Assembly: GCF_020404745.1 (NCBI RefSeq)
Contig: NZ_JAIZAP010000004.1
Coordinates: forward strand, 62,001 to 126,000
Source of the DNA: Aquibacillus saliphilus
Lineage (GTDB): Bacteria; Bacillota; Bacilli; Bacillales; Amphibacillaceae
Direction: 5' to 3'
DNA: 64,000 bases
The notes under the pieces are model-generated. The model searched no databases. It was not told the origin of the DNA and worked only from the letters and a program-made list of their open reading frames with translations. Each line of letters begins with the position of its first letter. The stretch's first letter is position 1. This document shows positions 35,623 through 43,970 of the stretch, one piece after another. A program made the translations under genes and the position numbers.

Positions 35623-35970
35623 TTAATCTCTATTAATAATAATTTTAGCAGGTGATGACAGTCTAACGGATCGTGGAGTTCCAATATCATCAACATAACC
35701 TATAACAATATCTCCCGAACTAGCCGTAAAATTATCAACACCATCACGTTTTATAAGTTCATTGTGTAAATTTACAGTAGACATCTTAGATAAATACTTT
35801 ATTTTTCGATTATCATGTAATCCAATACTCTCGTGTAATGTGGCAACAACATCATTAATTTCGTTATTAACTTTCACATCAGCGTCTTGCAATTTTGTCA
35901 ATACATCTAAATATTTCATTAAAAAATCCCTGTCTTCAAAACTAATACTCATCTTCATCATCCTCATCAT
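35623..35970 (-). CDS. Hypothetical protein with C-terminal beta barrel
   Basis: 115 aa from the first ATG. The ATG six codons later (MSISFEDRDFLMKYL) has GAGG at a better distance, so 109 aa is possible. Helical N-terminus, then MSTVNLHNELIKRDGVDNF and a short beta C-terminus (GDIVIGYVDDIGTPRSVRLSSPAKIIINRD). The N-terminal part resembles the conserved LHNELIKR motif of several small Firmicute phage proteins of unknown function. It is preceded by the hairpin-rich 427-bp interval. Confidence 0.55.
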   Translation of the reverse strand: MMRMMKMSISFEDRDFLMKYLDVLTKLQDADVKVNNEINDVVATLHESIGLHDNRKIKYLSKMSTVNLHNELIKRDGVDNFTASSGDIVIGYVDDIGTPRSVRLSSPAKIIINRD

Positions 35971-36397
35971 TTATTAGCCCTTTTATGGAGTTGAACCATA
36001 ATTAATACCCAAAGGACAGAGTAGGAGAGAATACCTTTCGAGTAAAACTCTCCTCTTACACTAATGGCGTAAAGCCAATCTTCACTTTCAATACTGATTA
36101 TAAATTAATATAATCCTTCACATTCATCTGGGAGCTACCCATATTCGCCATGAGGACTAAAGTCGTATTTGGTTTGTTTTGTACGATGTGCCATTTAAGA
36201 TCTTTTTAACATTTTCTGTTGTATTATTAGTCAGAGACAACAGCCAAACTCTCAACATTTTAAAGCTCACGTTTATGGTGGTGAAACACCAATTATAAAA
36301 AACTAAGTTGGTGGTGGGTCGGCGTGTCCCACATCTTTTTTAACCACAAGGGCACGTGGGTAACCTTTCCCACCTCACCAACTCAGGACATATAATG
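35971..36397 (-). ncRNA. Gene-free, hairpin-rich interval: candidate structured RNA
   Basis: 427 bp without a supportable ORF. On the minus strand it holds at least eight local hairpins: GTTGGTG/CACCAAC (36382-36376 with 36313-36307) enclosing GTGGG/CCCAC hairpins, TGGTG-ttt-CACCA, TGTTG/CAACA, GGG-tagct-CCC, GATTATA-ttaatt-TATAATC, GGC-tttac-GCC and GGAGAG/CTCTCC. Near the 3' end is TTATGG-TTCAACT-CCATAA (36001-35983), like a tRNA T-arm. The string GGGTATTAATT (36010-36000) equals the 3' ends of both group I introns. Orientation and identity are uncertain; no group I P7 could be drawn convincingly. Confidence 0.5.
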
Positions 36398-36679
36398 TTA
36401 ATCTTCTTCATCATCTTTCTCTGCACCATAATCACGATACATTTCAATCTCAGTCTGTATTTCTTTAATCCGTTCAATATTTTGTAATGAGCCTTGAATT
36501 GTAAAACGCTTTTCTACCATTAACGATATCTCATTAAAGAACCCTGTCATCAACATTTCCATCTCACTAATATCATCACAGTCTGCAGCTAATATTGCGT
36601 AATGAAGGATAACTTCTTCGGGCGTTTCCTCATCTACTGGAACAATAATGAAATTATCATACTTATCAAATACTCCCAC
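36398..36679 (-). CDS. Hypothetical small acidic protein
   Basis: 93 aa, acidic: DKYDNFIIVPVDEETPEEVILHYAILAADCDDISEMEML, then a helix and EKDDEED at the end. It lies in the yonH/yonI position relative to SPbeta (memory only). RBS GGAGG precedes the ATG. No motif recognised. Confidence 0.55.
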   Translation of the reverse strand: MGVFDKYDNFIIVPVDEETPEEVILHYAILAADCDDISEMEMLMTGFFNEISLMVEKRFTIQGSLQNIERIKEIQTEIEMYRDYGAEKDDEED

Positions 36680-36739
36680 AATAATCCTCCTCTAAGTTAA
36701 GTTAAATAGAGGATTACCACATAAAGTCAATAATCTTAT

Positions 36740-36982
36740 TTAGAATTCGAATTTTCCTTTACCTTGAAGCTTTTCTAATACATCAGATTTAAAATTGATA
36801 TCGTCTATTAACCCTTGCCTAATCCCAGATTGAAATCCATCATCATGTAAACTGTGTAATAAATCTAATAATTTTTCTGGACTATTTGCGTCTAATATAT
36901 TATGTAAATACTGATGAACAGCAATACAATGTGGACATTCGAAATCTTCTTCTTCGTTTTCTTCCTGAAATTTAAATATAAT
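36740..36982 (-). CDS. Small hypothetical protein with an unusual ATT (or ATA) start
   Basis: 80 codons open after AAAGGAG (spacing 5 to ATT, 8 to ATA): (I)IFKFQEENEEEDFECPHC, then HNILDANSPEKLLDLLHSLHDDG and LEKLQGKGKFEF before TAA. No ATG, GTG or TTG lies at the right place. It has a CPHC motif, possibly half of a metal site. The good RBS, codon pattern and position in an otherwise packed operon support a real gene with a rare start codon. Confidence 0.55.
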   Translation of the reverse strand: MIFKFQEENEEEDFECPHCIAVHQYLHNILDANSPEKLLDLLHSLHDDGFQSGIRQGLIDDINFKSDVLEKLQGKGKFEF

Positions 36983-36996
36983 GAAAACTCCTTTGT

Positions 36997-38253
36997 TTAT
37001 ATGTAATAAATTGATTTTAATGATACAGGAGAGTATTCAAATAGTTGAAATCTTTTATTTGCTCCTACAAAACCATTATCCTCATGCCAACCATCTGTCT
37101 GACCTTTAGTCGATAACGTCCTAACTAATACACCGAACTTGTCTTTTGCCTTCTCAGTATGTAAATGTCCACTATGTATTTCTACAATATCAGCCAATGC
37201 CATTTGTTTTCCAAAATCAGATAGGAAGTTTTCGTGTAATCTGTTAGCACCTTTGTGACCGTGTGTATAACCAATAAATACGCCATTCCACACATATGAC
37301 TTCCTAACTTTTTTATTTGTATCGAATGATATATCTGGGAACTTAACTTCCAAACATTTAACGAATGCCCATGCCATTGAATCATCATGGTTTGCAATAG
37401 AGTAACTACCATCAACCTGATTAGCATTGTCTTGAGCTAATTTTAATAACTCACAATAGAATCTCCAAGCATCTTCCCAAGCTTGATCCATATCCACTTG
37501 TTCAATAGGCGTACCACTTGATGTTTGTCCAGAAAACCCGTTATTATGAAGTAAGTCTTGTCCAATGATAAAGAATATCCTATCCCATTTTTTACTTTTA
37601 ATCTTTTGGGAGATTTCTTCTAGAACAGGCTTGTAGTATTCGTATGTATTAACGCCAAAGTGTAAATCATATAATGGTATTTCTAATAAGTCTATTCCTT
37701 CAACAACATCAATACTTTTATAAACAGGATCAATCTTAACATTAGCTTTATCTAAAAACTTATCATAGTCAAAGCCTTGTTTTAATGGTTTAGTAGTTAT
37801 CTTACTTGAGTATAAAGTTAAAGTACCATCATTTTTGTTATGTTGATTCCAAATACTAGATTTGGATGAAGTAATTTCCCATTTCTTATGATCATAACCA
37901 TGTGACCTTAACAGGTAATCAGGATCTTTTGATTGTTCACTAGACATCTCTAGTAATTTATCACTCCTGTGAGAACCATCACTTAAAATTTCCGTTACTT
38001 CTTTATACTTTAATTGACCAGAATTATCTTCAATAATTTCCTTTTCAAATAAATCAGGATTATCATCATAGATTTCTTTATACCCATAAGCTAATTTTCT
38101 GATGTGGTCGCCAGATTGATTTAATCCTAGAATTTGATTAATCTCAATCCAGTCTAAATCAACATCTTTATTTAACTTAGCAACACACAATCTAACTTTA
38201 TATTTAATTTCCGATTCATTTTCACGTCGTTTTAGGTTATCTGGTAATATCAA
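36997..38253 (-). CDS. yonJ: Calcineurin-like metallophosphoesterase (YonJ-like)
   Basis: 418 aa. The C-terminal ~230 residues hold the metallophosphoesterase motifs: PLYDLHFG, IIGQDLLHNNG (for GD/GN), SIANHDD (for GNHD), IGYTHGHKG and EIHSGHLHTEK. The N-terminal ~180 residues are a helical domain with a possible HTH (DWIEINQILGLNQSGDHIRKL) and a linker. It belongs to a phage family next to YonK-like genes in SPbeta. The substrate is unknown; the HTH suggests action on DNA or RNA. Confidence 0.75.
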   Translation of the reverse strand: MILPDNLKRRENESEIKYKVRLCVAKLNKDVDLDWIEINQILGLNQSGDHIRKLAYGYKEIYDDNPDLFEKEIIEDNSGQLKYKEVTEILSDGSHRSDKLLEMSSEQSKDPDYLLRSHGYDHKKWEITSSKSSIWNQHNKNDGTLTLYSSKITTKPLKQGFDYDKFLDKANVKIDPVYKSIDVVEGIDLLEIPLYDLHFGVNTYEYYKPVLEEISQKIKSKKWDRIFFIIGQDLLHNNGFSGQTSSGTPIEQVDMDQAWEDAWRFYCELLKLAQDNANQVDGSYSIANHDDSMAWAFVKCLEVKFPDISFDTNKKVRKSYVWNGVFIGYTHGHKGANRLHENFLSDFGKQMALADIVEIHSGHLHTEKAKDKFGVLVRTLSTKGQTDGWHEDNGFVGANKRFQLFEYSPVSLKSIYYI

Positions 38254-38265
38254 CTAATCACCAAC

Positions 38266-38466
38266 CTACATAGACGATGGAGAAATGTCTTGCTTTTCTC
38301 GCACCGTAAGCGTAACTTCTTTACCATCAAATTCTCGTAATCTTTCTAAGAAACGATATTCTAAATCTCCAACGTCCTTAACCGTTTCTGTGATCAAACC
38401 TTCTTCTAGATTCAATAGACCGACAAGTGTTAGATTACGGTCAATTTTTGATTTTGGATTACCCAT
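38266..38466 (-). CDS. yonK: YonK-like small protein
   Basis: 66 aa: NLTLVGLLNLEEGLITETVKDVGDLEYRFLERLREFDGKEVTLTVREKQDISP. The pattern (two short strands, helix with FLERLREFDGK-x-VTLTV) matches the SPbeta YonK protein as I recall its length and fold. It precedes the phosphoesterase gene as in SPbeta. Function unknown; beta-alpha-beta compact fold. Confidence 0.65.
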   Translation of the reverse strand: MGNPKSKIDRNLTLVGLLNLEEGLITETVKDVGDLEYRFLERLREFDGKEVTLTVREKQDISPSSM

Positions 38467-38540
38467 TAAATCATTTCTCCTTTTATTCCAATTTTATTTT
38501 TGTTTCCCTGCCACTCATTGAATGACAGGGTGGGGGATGG

Positions 38541-39455
38541 TTATGTATTATTTAATTGTAAAATATCTTCATGAAAATCATCTATAAACTCTTTGATTTG
38601 AAACTCGTCATTATCTTGATACCCATAAAAATAATGGAAATCTTTATGACAAGCATCGCACAGCGTTATCCCATTGTTTAAATCGGTTCTCAAATCTTTG
38701 TGCTGTGAGTAATTATAGATGTGGTGTGCGTGTAATTTGCCACCCCGTTCACCACAACATTGACATATGTAGTCATCACGTTCATAAACGTTTTGAACCC
38801 ACTCATGATACTCAGGATAACCTCGCTTCTCCTCACGTTCTTCTTGCGAAATATTTGGATTCCAATTTGGGCTTTCACTTCCAGATTTGTATCCGCATCC
38901 ACACTTTATTCCTTGTTTCATAGCCTTGATATAGCCAAACGCAATATTTCCGCATGAGCATAAGTATTCAACTGGAGTTTCATAATTAATATAGTCCCCT
39001 ATAAGTGTGCACCCTTCATCTTCATAAATTTTACTTACAACACTTATATCTAGGCGATATTTATTTCCTCTTTCTTCTATAGCACATTGTCTGCACCTAT
39101 GACCTTTTTTAAAAGATGTTAAATACATATAGTCTTTATGACCTTTAGGACAAGTATAAAAATAAATTAGTCTTCTATTTCTATTCTCTACTCTTTCAAT
39201 CTTGTACCCTTGTTCTTCAAAAATACGCTCTGCTTCTTCATATGGCGTTTGATTGGATTTCCCAACTTTTGCAGAACCGCATTGCCTACACCTTTTCCCA
39301 CGCCTAAAATCATCGAATCTAATCTTTGATTTGTTTCCACAAGAACATCTGTATTTCATTGGTGTGCGTGCATCTATATACGCCTTATCAATTAATTCGC
39401 ACCCATTATCACTAAAGAACTTCTCTACAAATTCATAACTTAACTTTTTCGTCAA
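38541..39455 (-). CDS. HNH homing endonuclease with zinc-ribbon repeats
   Basis: The TTG at 39455 follows AGGAGG with a 7-base gap and gives 305 aa; the longer ORF upstream has no RBS. Three CxC/CxxC repeats of ~65 residues (YRCSCGNKS...CRQCGSAK; FYTCPKGH...CRQCAIEE; YLCSCGN...KCGCGYKS) each with a paired GC-x-LI or GYKI motif look like DNA-binding modules. The C-terminal HNH domain reads YICQCCGERGGKLHAHHIYNYSQH...NNGITLCDACHKDFH. It interrupts the PhoH-YonK operon, as a mobile gene would. Confidence 0.85.
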   Translation of the reverse strand: MTKKLSYEFVEKFFSDNGCELIDKAYIDARTPMKYRCSCGNKSKIRFDDFRRGKRCRQCGSAKVGKSNQTPYEEAERIFEEQGYKIERVENRNRRLIYFYTCPKGHKDYMYLTSFKKGHRCRQCAIEERGNKYRLDISVVSKIYEDEGCTLIGDYINYETPVEYLCSCGNIAFGYIKAMKQGIKCGCGYKSGSESPNWNPNISQEEREEKRGYPEYHEWVQNVYERDDYICQCCGERGGKLHAHHIYNYSQHKDLRTDLNNGITLCDACHKDFHYFYGYQDNDEFQIKEFIDDFHEDILQLNNT

Positions 39456-39543
39456 TATGTATCCTCCTATTAAAAAGTGACACATAGATAAACAGTCTAG
39501 TTGTCTAGTAGTGCTCATTGAGATACAGTCAATAGCATATATA

Positions 39544-40194
39544 TTAAATTAAATCGTCTGCGTCTGAGGCTAACTTCCCTCTAAAATTCCAATGAAGATT
39601 TACAACTTTGCAATAATCCTTTTTACGAAAATGTTCTATGTATGGTTCAAATCCACTAGCGTTAGGATTCTCTAAGTCTATTTGACCTGTATGACCAATC
39701 ATAATAACTGTACAACTGTCATGAATACGAGTAAGAAGCTTCTTTAAATCTGATTTTAAAAAGTTCTGTGCCTCATCGATAATCACCGTTTTATTTTTTA
39801 TATTTGTACCTCTAGCAAATACATGAGATTTTGCTTCAACCCACGTATTCCCATTTTTAATATTGTCAACATTCTCTTTAAACGCAATAACCTTATCAGG
39901 CATTTCGCCTATCTCAATTAAAGCGTCTTTTAAAGGTTGTATGTATTTTTCTTCCTTTTCTTCAACATCTCCGGGTGTAAATCCTAGCTTATTTTCCTCG
40001 CATGGTGCGAATGTATAAAGTAAGTCTTTACCTAACATTTTTGCACAAGCTACTGCTAATGTAGTTTTCCCCGTACCACTCTTACTATTTGTAATAGTTA
40101 ATTGATTGTCTAAGATTGAATTGACATATTCAAATTGTTCATCTGTTAACTTTTCTCGATATCCGAAGAGCATATTGTTGCCGTGTAATGGCAT
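39544..40194 (-). CDS. phoH: PhoH-like ATPase
   Basis: 216 aa. Walker A SKSGTGKTT at residues ~39-47, Walker B NKTVIIDEAQNF near 137-148 and a sensor in CTVIMIGHTGQIDL. LTDEQFEYVNSILDN before Walker A and the C-terminal HWNFRGKLASDADDL complete the PhoH pattern. Such proteins are common in large Firmicute phages and may be RNA or DNA helicase-like. Lies 20 bp downstream of HU. Confidence 0.8.
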   Translation of the reverse strand: MPLHGNNMLFGYREKLTDEQFEYVNSILDNQLTITNSKSGTGKTTLAVACAKMLGKDLLYTFAPCEENKLGFTPGDVEEKEEKYIQPLKDALIEIGEMPDKVIAFKENVDNIKNGNTWVEAKSHVFARGTNIKNKTVIIDEAQNFLKSDLKKLLTRIHDSCTVIMIGHTGQIDLENPNASGFEPYIEHFRKKDYCKVVNLHWNFRGKLASDADDLI

Positions 40195-40213
40195 TGCTTT
40201 CTCTCCTTAGTGG

Positions 40214-40489
40214 TTATGACTTTACTGCGTCTTTTAGTGCTTTACCCGGCTTAAATTTAGGAACAGTAGTCGCAGAAATCTCAATCTCGTCTCCTGTACT
40301 TGGATTCCTACCTTTACGAGCAGCACGTTCGCTAGTTGAGAAGTTTCCAAATCCGATTACCTTTACAGATTCTCCATCGCTTAATGATTCTGTAATTGTT
40401 TCAAATAAAGCATCGACTGCTAATGTAGAATCCTTCTTAGATAACTCGCTTTTTTCTGCTACTGAATTAATTAGATCGGTTTTATTCAA
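40214..40489 (-). CDS. yonN: HU-family DNA-binding protein (YonN-like)
   Basis: 91 aa: [28 protein letters not shown], then the beta arm with [26 protein letters not shown], the HU signature, and [14 protein letters not shown] at the end. It compacts or bends DNA. The position between the YonO-like polymerase and the PhoH gene mirrors SPbeta yonO-yonN. An AT-rich dispersed element precedes it, so it may be transcribed separately from the polymerase. Confidence 0.92.
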   Translation of the reverse strand: MNKTDLINSVAEKSELSKKDSTLAVDALFETITESLSDGESVKVIGFGNFSTSERAARKGRNPSTGDEIEISATTVPKFKPGKALKDAVKS

Positions 40490-40514
40490 ACGATCATCTC
40501 CTTTTATTCTGATT

Positions 40515-40540
40515 GTATTATATGGTAATTTTATTTATAT
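40515..40540 (-). promoter_or_regulatory. Dispersed AT-rich element (SPBRE-like), minus orientation
   Basis: Minus strand ATATAAATAAAATTACCATA then TAAT, 20 bp before the HU gene RBS. A -10-like TATAAT is inside it, but no clear -35. Confidence 0.6.
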
Positions 40541-40731
40541 AAAAAATTTTTTAACAATAAAGACGGGGGACAGTACTAATCCTTCTACGTGTACATTAAC
40601 CTTCTTGTTCCTTTAAAGGGGATTATCTCAAAACCCCAAATCCCTTGTTAGAGTAAGCGTTTAGCGATTTCAAAATTTGTTACTAAGAGAGAATGTTGTC
40701 GTATCAACCATTACAAGCGTGTAATCATCGT

Positions 40732-43236
40732 TCATTTTTTTTCTCTATATTCCTTAACTCTCCTTCGTTCTCTCATAGTCAAACAACTATTGCAATATCG
40801 CTTATTCCTTTGATATTGTATTCTCTCACCGCACCCCATACATTGGATTGTATCTCTAATGCTGTCCTTTAAATTTAATAACAACTCATCCCCAAACGAT
40901 TCCCACAAAGTTGTTTTGTTTTTACTGTTTCTATCCCTATATAAATGCTTAGTTAACACATCTGTTATGTAACCTGCGTCCCCATAAAAGTGCACTAATT
41001 CGTCATGAATAAATTTGTATATATGCAAACTATCACTTCTATTTAATTCATTTTTGCTATTCATTAACCACTTCTTGCGTCTATCTAAATAAGTATATTT
41101 ATTTATAATATCCTCGTTAATTTGCACATTTGATTGGTGAACTAAGTTTAAATAATCGAAATCACCAGCAACAGATTTGAAATTTATTCTCTTATTCGGA
41201 ATAATGTTTTCTAATCTGTTAACTACACTATTATTAATTTTTTCTACATTTCTCTTTTCTTTGTCTTTGGCATATCTAAAGAAATTAGGGACTTTCTTCT
41301 TTATATGTTTCGATATCATCTCATTTACATGCTTTGGTCGCTTGGGCATATAAAGAGTCTTCGCATAATCTATAACAAAGTTATTCTCCATACATAACCA
41401 TTTAATTACATCTAAATTAATATCATCACTATTCCATATCTTTGTAATGTTATTTGAAATTTCACCTATATTAGCACGAAAGGCAAGGATTAAGCTATTG
41501 TAAATGTTATCACCATTGATTTCTTGTTTTGGTGCAACTGCCATTTCATAATATATAGGAACAACGTTATACATATTTCTTTCAGCTACTTCGACAATAG
41601 TAGGATTACTTATTACTAACGATTTATCTCCATCCACATCGAATTGCAGCATCTTACTGATTGGATCATGGATACTTGTGTATAATCCATTAGTTATAAA
41701 CCAATCTTTCATATTCTCATCTAATGTATTGTTTCTGACCGCATGTTCTCTATATAAATGAGGACTTCGTAAACAATCAACTTTTCCTTCTTCAAATAAA
41801 TCACAATAAACATTAGTGTCTGTCAATAGTCCTTTTGGATTTTCATCACCTAAGAATAAGTATTCGCATACAGCGTATAGGTCTGGACAGATAAATGTGT
41901 ATTTGCCATCAACGTTTAATTTTCCTGACTTAGCATCCTTAACCATTGATTTCTTTTTGTTTTTGATTACTTCTTTAGCGTGAATATCATTTAATAATTC
42001 AGGATAAATATGCAAGGCTTCTTGAAAACTATTCTTATGCCTATTAGATTCTGTTGCACCCAATATCCTTAACATTGTATCCTTATCAGATCCGACGGTT
42101 AGAATATCCTGAATAGTGTCTTCACTAATCTCTTTGATTTCATCATCAGTAATGTCTGTTAATGTTTGAAGTATCTGATAATTTAATTTAGCATCAGGAA
42201 AGATATATTCCTCTTCATTTAATTTAGCAGCCTGACAATTGTGTTTAATAAAATTAGATTTATAATCCTCCCAGTCTTTGTAATGTTTCCACATTTTAAA
42301 TTGAGACTTAGTAAAAATAATCTCAATATCATCCTTTTGAACATTCCACTCTTTACCGTAAATGTCCTTTACAATATGAGAGTTATTTTCTTCTGCAAAT
42401 TTATCAAAAGGGAAAGGGACTAATAATCCTTTTAGAAAAGGTAGTCTTACCATAAACGCTTTTTTAGATTTCTTTGGCAGTATCATTCCGCAACCATCGG
42501 TATGTTCTATTGGTATATCCATTGTTTGACGTGTGATCTCATAGGTGTCTCTGTCGATATAATCAACTAAGCTGTTAACATTGGTTTCCATATCATCTAC
42601 AACTATTGATTTGTTAATGTCAAAGTCTTTCATCTCTAAAGATGCACTATTTGTTAATGCTAGATAAGCTAAATACTTATTGACATTCGCTCCACCTTGA
42701 TTATTAATTCCTTCTACACTTAAGCCACACATTAACGTATCTTTGTGATTATCCCATATAGATTTTTCAATCCAAACGCTTTTCTTTGTTCTTATTTGCC
42801 CTGCACTAGACGAGAAATACACGTATTGTTTACCATTATGTATGAATCCGTTTTTAATTAAATCTTCCAAAACACCAAAGTAGTAAGTCTGGATTACAAT
42901 TATATCTTCAGTCAATTCGCTCTCTTTGATTCCTAATGTTCTTGTTAATACAGAGTCAAAAATTGAAATAATATTATTTTCTCTTAAGTGGTCGCAGTTT
43001 AGGTGACGAGTTTCCGTGTTAATATTAAATTCTATGTATAAAGATTCTTTAATTCTCTTAATTCTTTGATTAGCATATCTTCTATGTTTAGGATTTGTTT
43101 CTTTTAATCCTTTTAAATGATCTCGATACCGATAGACTTTTCTAAGTTTATTATGTAGCTTTTGTTCACTATAATTATAAAAAGCAGATGTATCTAAACT
43201 ATAAATATGTACTTGTGTACTAAGGTATTTTTTCAT
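40732..43236 (-). CDS. yonO: Single-chain DNA-dependent RNA polymerase, YonO-like
   Basis: 834 aa. The catalytic loop DVDGD (in [14 protein letters not shown], residues ~532-540) is the DxDGD signature of double-psi beta-barrel RNA polymerases, including the single-subunit YonO of SPbeta. Other conserved-looking parts are [22 protein letters not shown] (~250-275), GRDLL-like [16 protein letters not shown] (~500) and a zinc ribbon at the C-terminus ([20 protein letters not shown], ~803-822), which I do not remember for SPbeta YonO. It probably transcribes the late phage genes. Upstream are a 58-aa gene, two AT-rich elements and a TTGACA-17-TATACT promoter, so it would be silent in lysogeny if those elements bind a repressor. 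HU follows it as in SPbeta. Confidence 0.82.
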   Translation of the reverse strand: MKKYLSTQVHIYSLDTSAFYNYSEQKLHNKLRKVYRYRDHLKGLKETNPKHRRYANQRIKRIKESLYIEFNINTETRHLNCDHLRENNIISIFDSVLTRTLGIKESELTEDIIVIQTYYFGVLEDLIKNGFIHNGKQYVYFSSSAGQIRTKKSVWIEKSIWDNHKDTLMCGLSVEGINNQGGANVNKYLAYLALTNSASLEMKDFDINKSIVVDDMETNVNSLVDYIDRDTYEITRQTMDIPIEHTDGCGMILPKKSKKAFMVRLPFLKGLLVPFPFDKFAEENNSHIVKDIYGKEWNVQKDDIEIIFTKSQFKMWKHYKDWEDYKSNFIKHNCQAAKLNEEEYIFPDAKLNYQILQTLTDITDDEIKEISEDTIQDILTVGSDKDTMLRILGATESNRHKNSFQEALHIYPELLNDIHAKEVIKNKKKSMVKDAKSGKLNVDGKYTFICPDLYAVCEYLFLGDENPKGLLTDTNVYCDLFEEGKVDCLRSPHLYREHAVRNNTLDENMKDWFITNGLYTSIHDPISKMLQFDVDGDKSLVISNPTIVEVAERNMYNVVPIYYEMAVAPKQEINGDNIYNSLILAFRANIGEISNNITKIWNSDDINLDVIKWLCMENNFVIDYAKTLYMPKRPKHVNEMISKHIKKKVPNFFRYAKDKEKRNVEKINNSVVNRLENIIPNKRINFKSVAGDFDYLNLVHQSNVQINEDIINKYTYLDRRKKWLMNSKNELNRSDSLHIYKFIHDELVHFYGDAGYITDVLTKHLYRDRNSKNKTTLWESFGDELLLNLKDSIRDTIQCMGCGERIQYQRNKRYCNSCLTMRERRRVKEYREKK

Positions 43237-43269
43237 ATTATGACATCACCCAAATTTAAACATTCCTCC

Positions 43270-43446
43270 TTATCTATTGTTGTAATATTCAATCAAGCTA
43301 TCTAATTCGTCTTTGTCTTCGTAGCTGCATCCGCCATCATAGAATCTTTCATAACAATCTGTGAAACTATTTTCTTCGTATGTATGAGTTCGTCTTATAA
43401 ACGAGTCAAACTTTTCATTAATGCTATCTTGGTCGTCGTGTCTCAA
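43270..43446 (-). CDS. Small acidic protein upstream of the RNA polymerase (58 aa)
   Basis: TTG start with AAGGAGG ten bases upstream: MRHDDQDSINEKFDSFIRRT, FTDCYERFYDGGCSYEDKDELDSLIEYYNNR. Two Cys in a DCYERFYDGGC loop. It is the first gene of the polymerase operon and its stop is followed within 30 bp by the next RBS. Function unknown. Confidence 0.6.
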   Translation of the reverse strand: MRHDDQDSINEKFDSFIRRTHTYEENSFTDCYERFYDGGCSYEDKDELDSLIEYYNNR

Positions 43447-43473
43447 GCAACGTTAACCTCCTTATCTTTCAAT

Positions 43474-43500
43474 CTATTATAGTGTAATTTTATTTATATA
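43474..43500 (-). promoter_or_regulatory. Dispersed AT-rich element (SPBRE-like), minus orientation
   Basis: Minus strand ATATAAATAAAATTACACTA then TAATAG, immediately before the RBS of the 58-aa gene. It is the second element of the polymerase operon leader. Confidence 0.65.
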
Positions 43501-43539
43501 TTTCAAAAAATATTCTTGCCCACATAACAATAACCCTAA

Positions 43540-43572
43540 TTATAGTATAATAATATTTATATAATTTGTCAA
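43540..43572 (-). promoter_or_regulatory. RNA polymerase operon promoter with overlapping AT-rich element
   Basis: Minus strand TTGACA (43572-43567), 17-bp spacer, TATACT (43549-43544). ATATAAATATTATTATACTA (spacer through -10) is a variant of the dispersed element. The layout matches the promoter at 53327-53355 base for base in register: element spans the -10 in both. Confidence 0.75.
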
Positions 43573-43577
43573 GTGTT

Positions 43578-43802
43578 TTATTCAATTAGTTCAAATATTT
43601 CTTCAACAGTACAATCTAACACTCTTAATAACTTAATTAAATATAAAACATTTGGTGTATTGGTTGCTTGTCCTGATTCATCATTTTTGCACCAACGATA
43701 AACTGTTGATTTATTTACTTTTAATTCTTTTGCTAACCAAGATTGATTTTTATTAATCGATTTTAAATAATCATCTAATTTGCTATATACGTATTGCTTC
43801 AT
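43578..43802 (-). CDS. Cro/CI-family small repressor
   Basis: 74 aa with one XRE helix-turn-helix: LDDYLKSINKNQSWLAKELKVNKSTVYRWCKND at residues ~9-41 and a C-terminal helix (LLRVLDCTVEEIFELIE). It is in the YonR position relative to SPbeta. Its promoter (TTGTTT-17-TATAAT, 43863-43835) is divergent from that of parM and close to the 16-bp palindrome, which is a plausible operator. Its stop lies 6 bp before the promoter of the RNA polymerase operon, so transcription of this gene reads into that promoter. Confidence 0.8.
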   Translation of the reverse strand: MKQYVYSKLDDYLKSINKNQSWLAKELKVNKSTVYRWCKNDESGQATNTPNVLYLIKLLRVLDCTVEEIFELIE

Positions 43803-43834
43803 TTTTATTTACCACCATTTCTAATTGTGTTTTT

Positions 43835-43905
43835 ATTATATAGAATTATCCTCATACAAACAAATATTTATTTTAGTTGCATAATTGCAACTTCCTGCAT
43901 ATACT
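43835..43905. promoter_or_regulatory. Divergent promoter region with 16-bp operator palindrome
   Basis: Rightward parM promoter: TTGCAT (43877-43882), 17 bp, TATACT (43900-43905). Leftward repressor-gene promoter: TTGTTT (43863-43858), 17 bp, TATAAT (43840-43835). The palindrome GTTGCATAATTGCAAC (43876-43891) covers the parM -35 and is identical to the one at 21341-21356. Confidence 0.8.
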
Positions 43906-43970
43906 CTCTAATAAGTATTACTTTAGTGTGAGTAAGTAATACAAACATAATACATTTGGGAGGTTTTATA

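Noticed and set aside
35978-36353. tmRNA-like molecule (GCCCTT...AAGGGC, T-arm at the 3' end)
   Set aside because: No D-loop GACGG-type sequence, no tag reading frame ending in LAA, and only part of the outer stem pairs.
36307-36382. tRNA-His-like gene (76 nt, GTG in the anticodon position)
   Set aside because: Acceptor, D- and T-stem-like pairs exist, but the anticodon stem does not pair (TGCCC with TAAAA), the T-loop lacks TTC, U8 is missing and no CCA follows.
35971-36397. Third group I intron
   Set aside because: It shares GGGTATTAATT with the two tape measure introns, but no Q-R-S core or P7 pairing could be found, and splicing would not join sensible exons.
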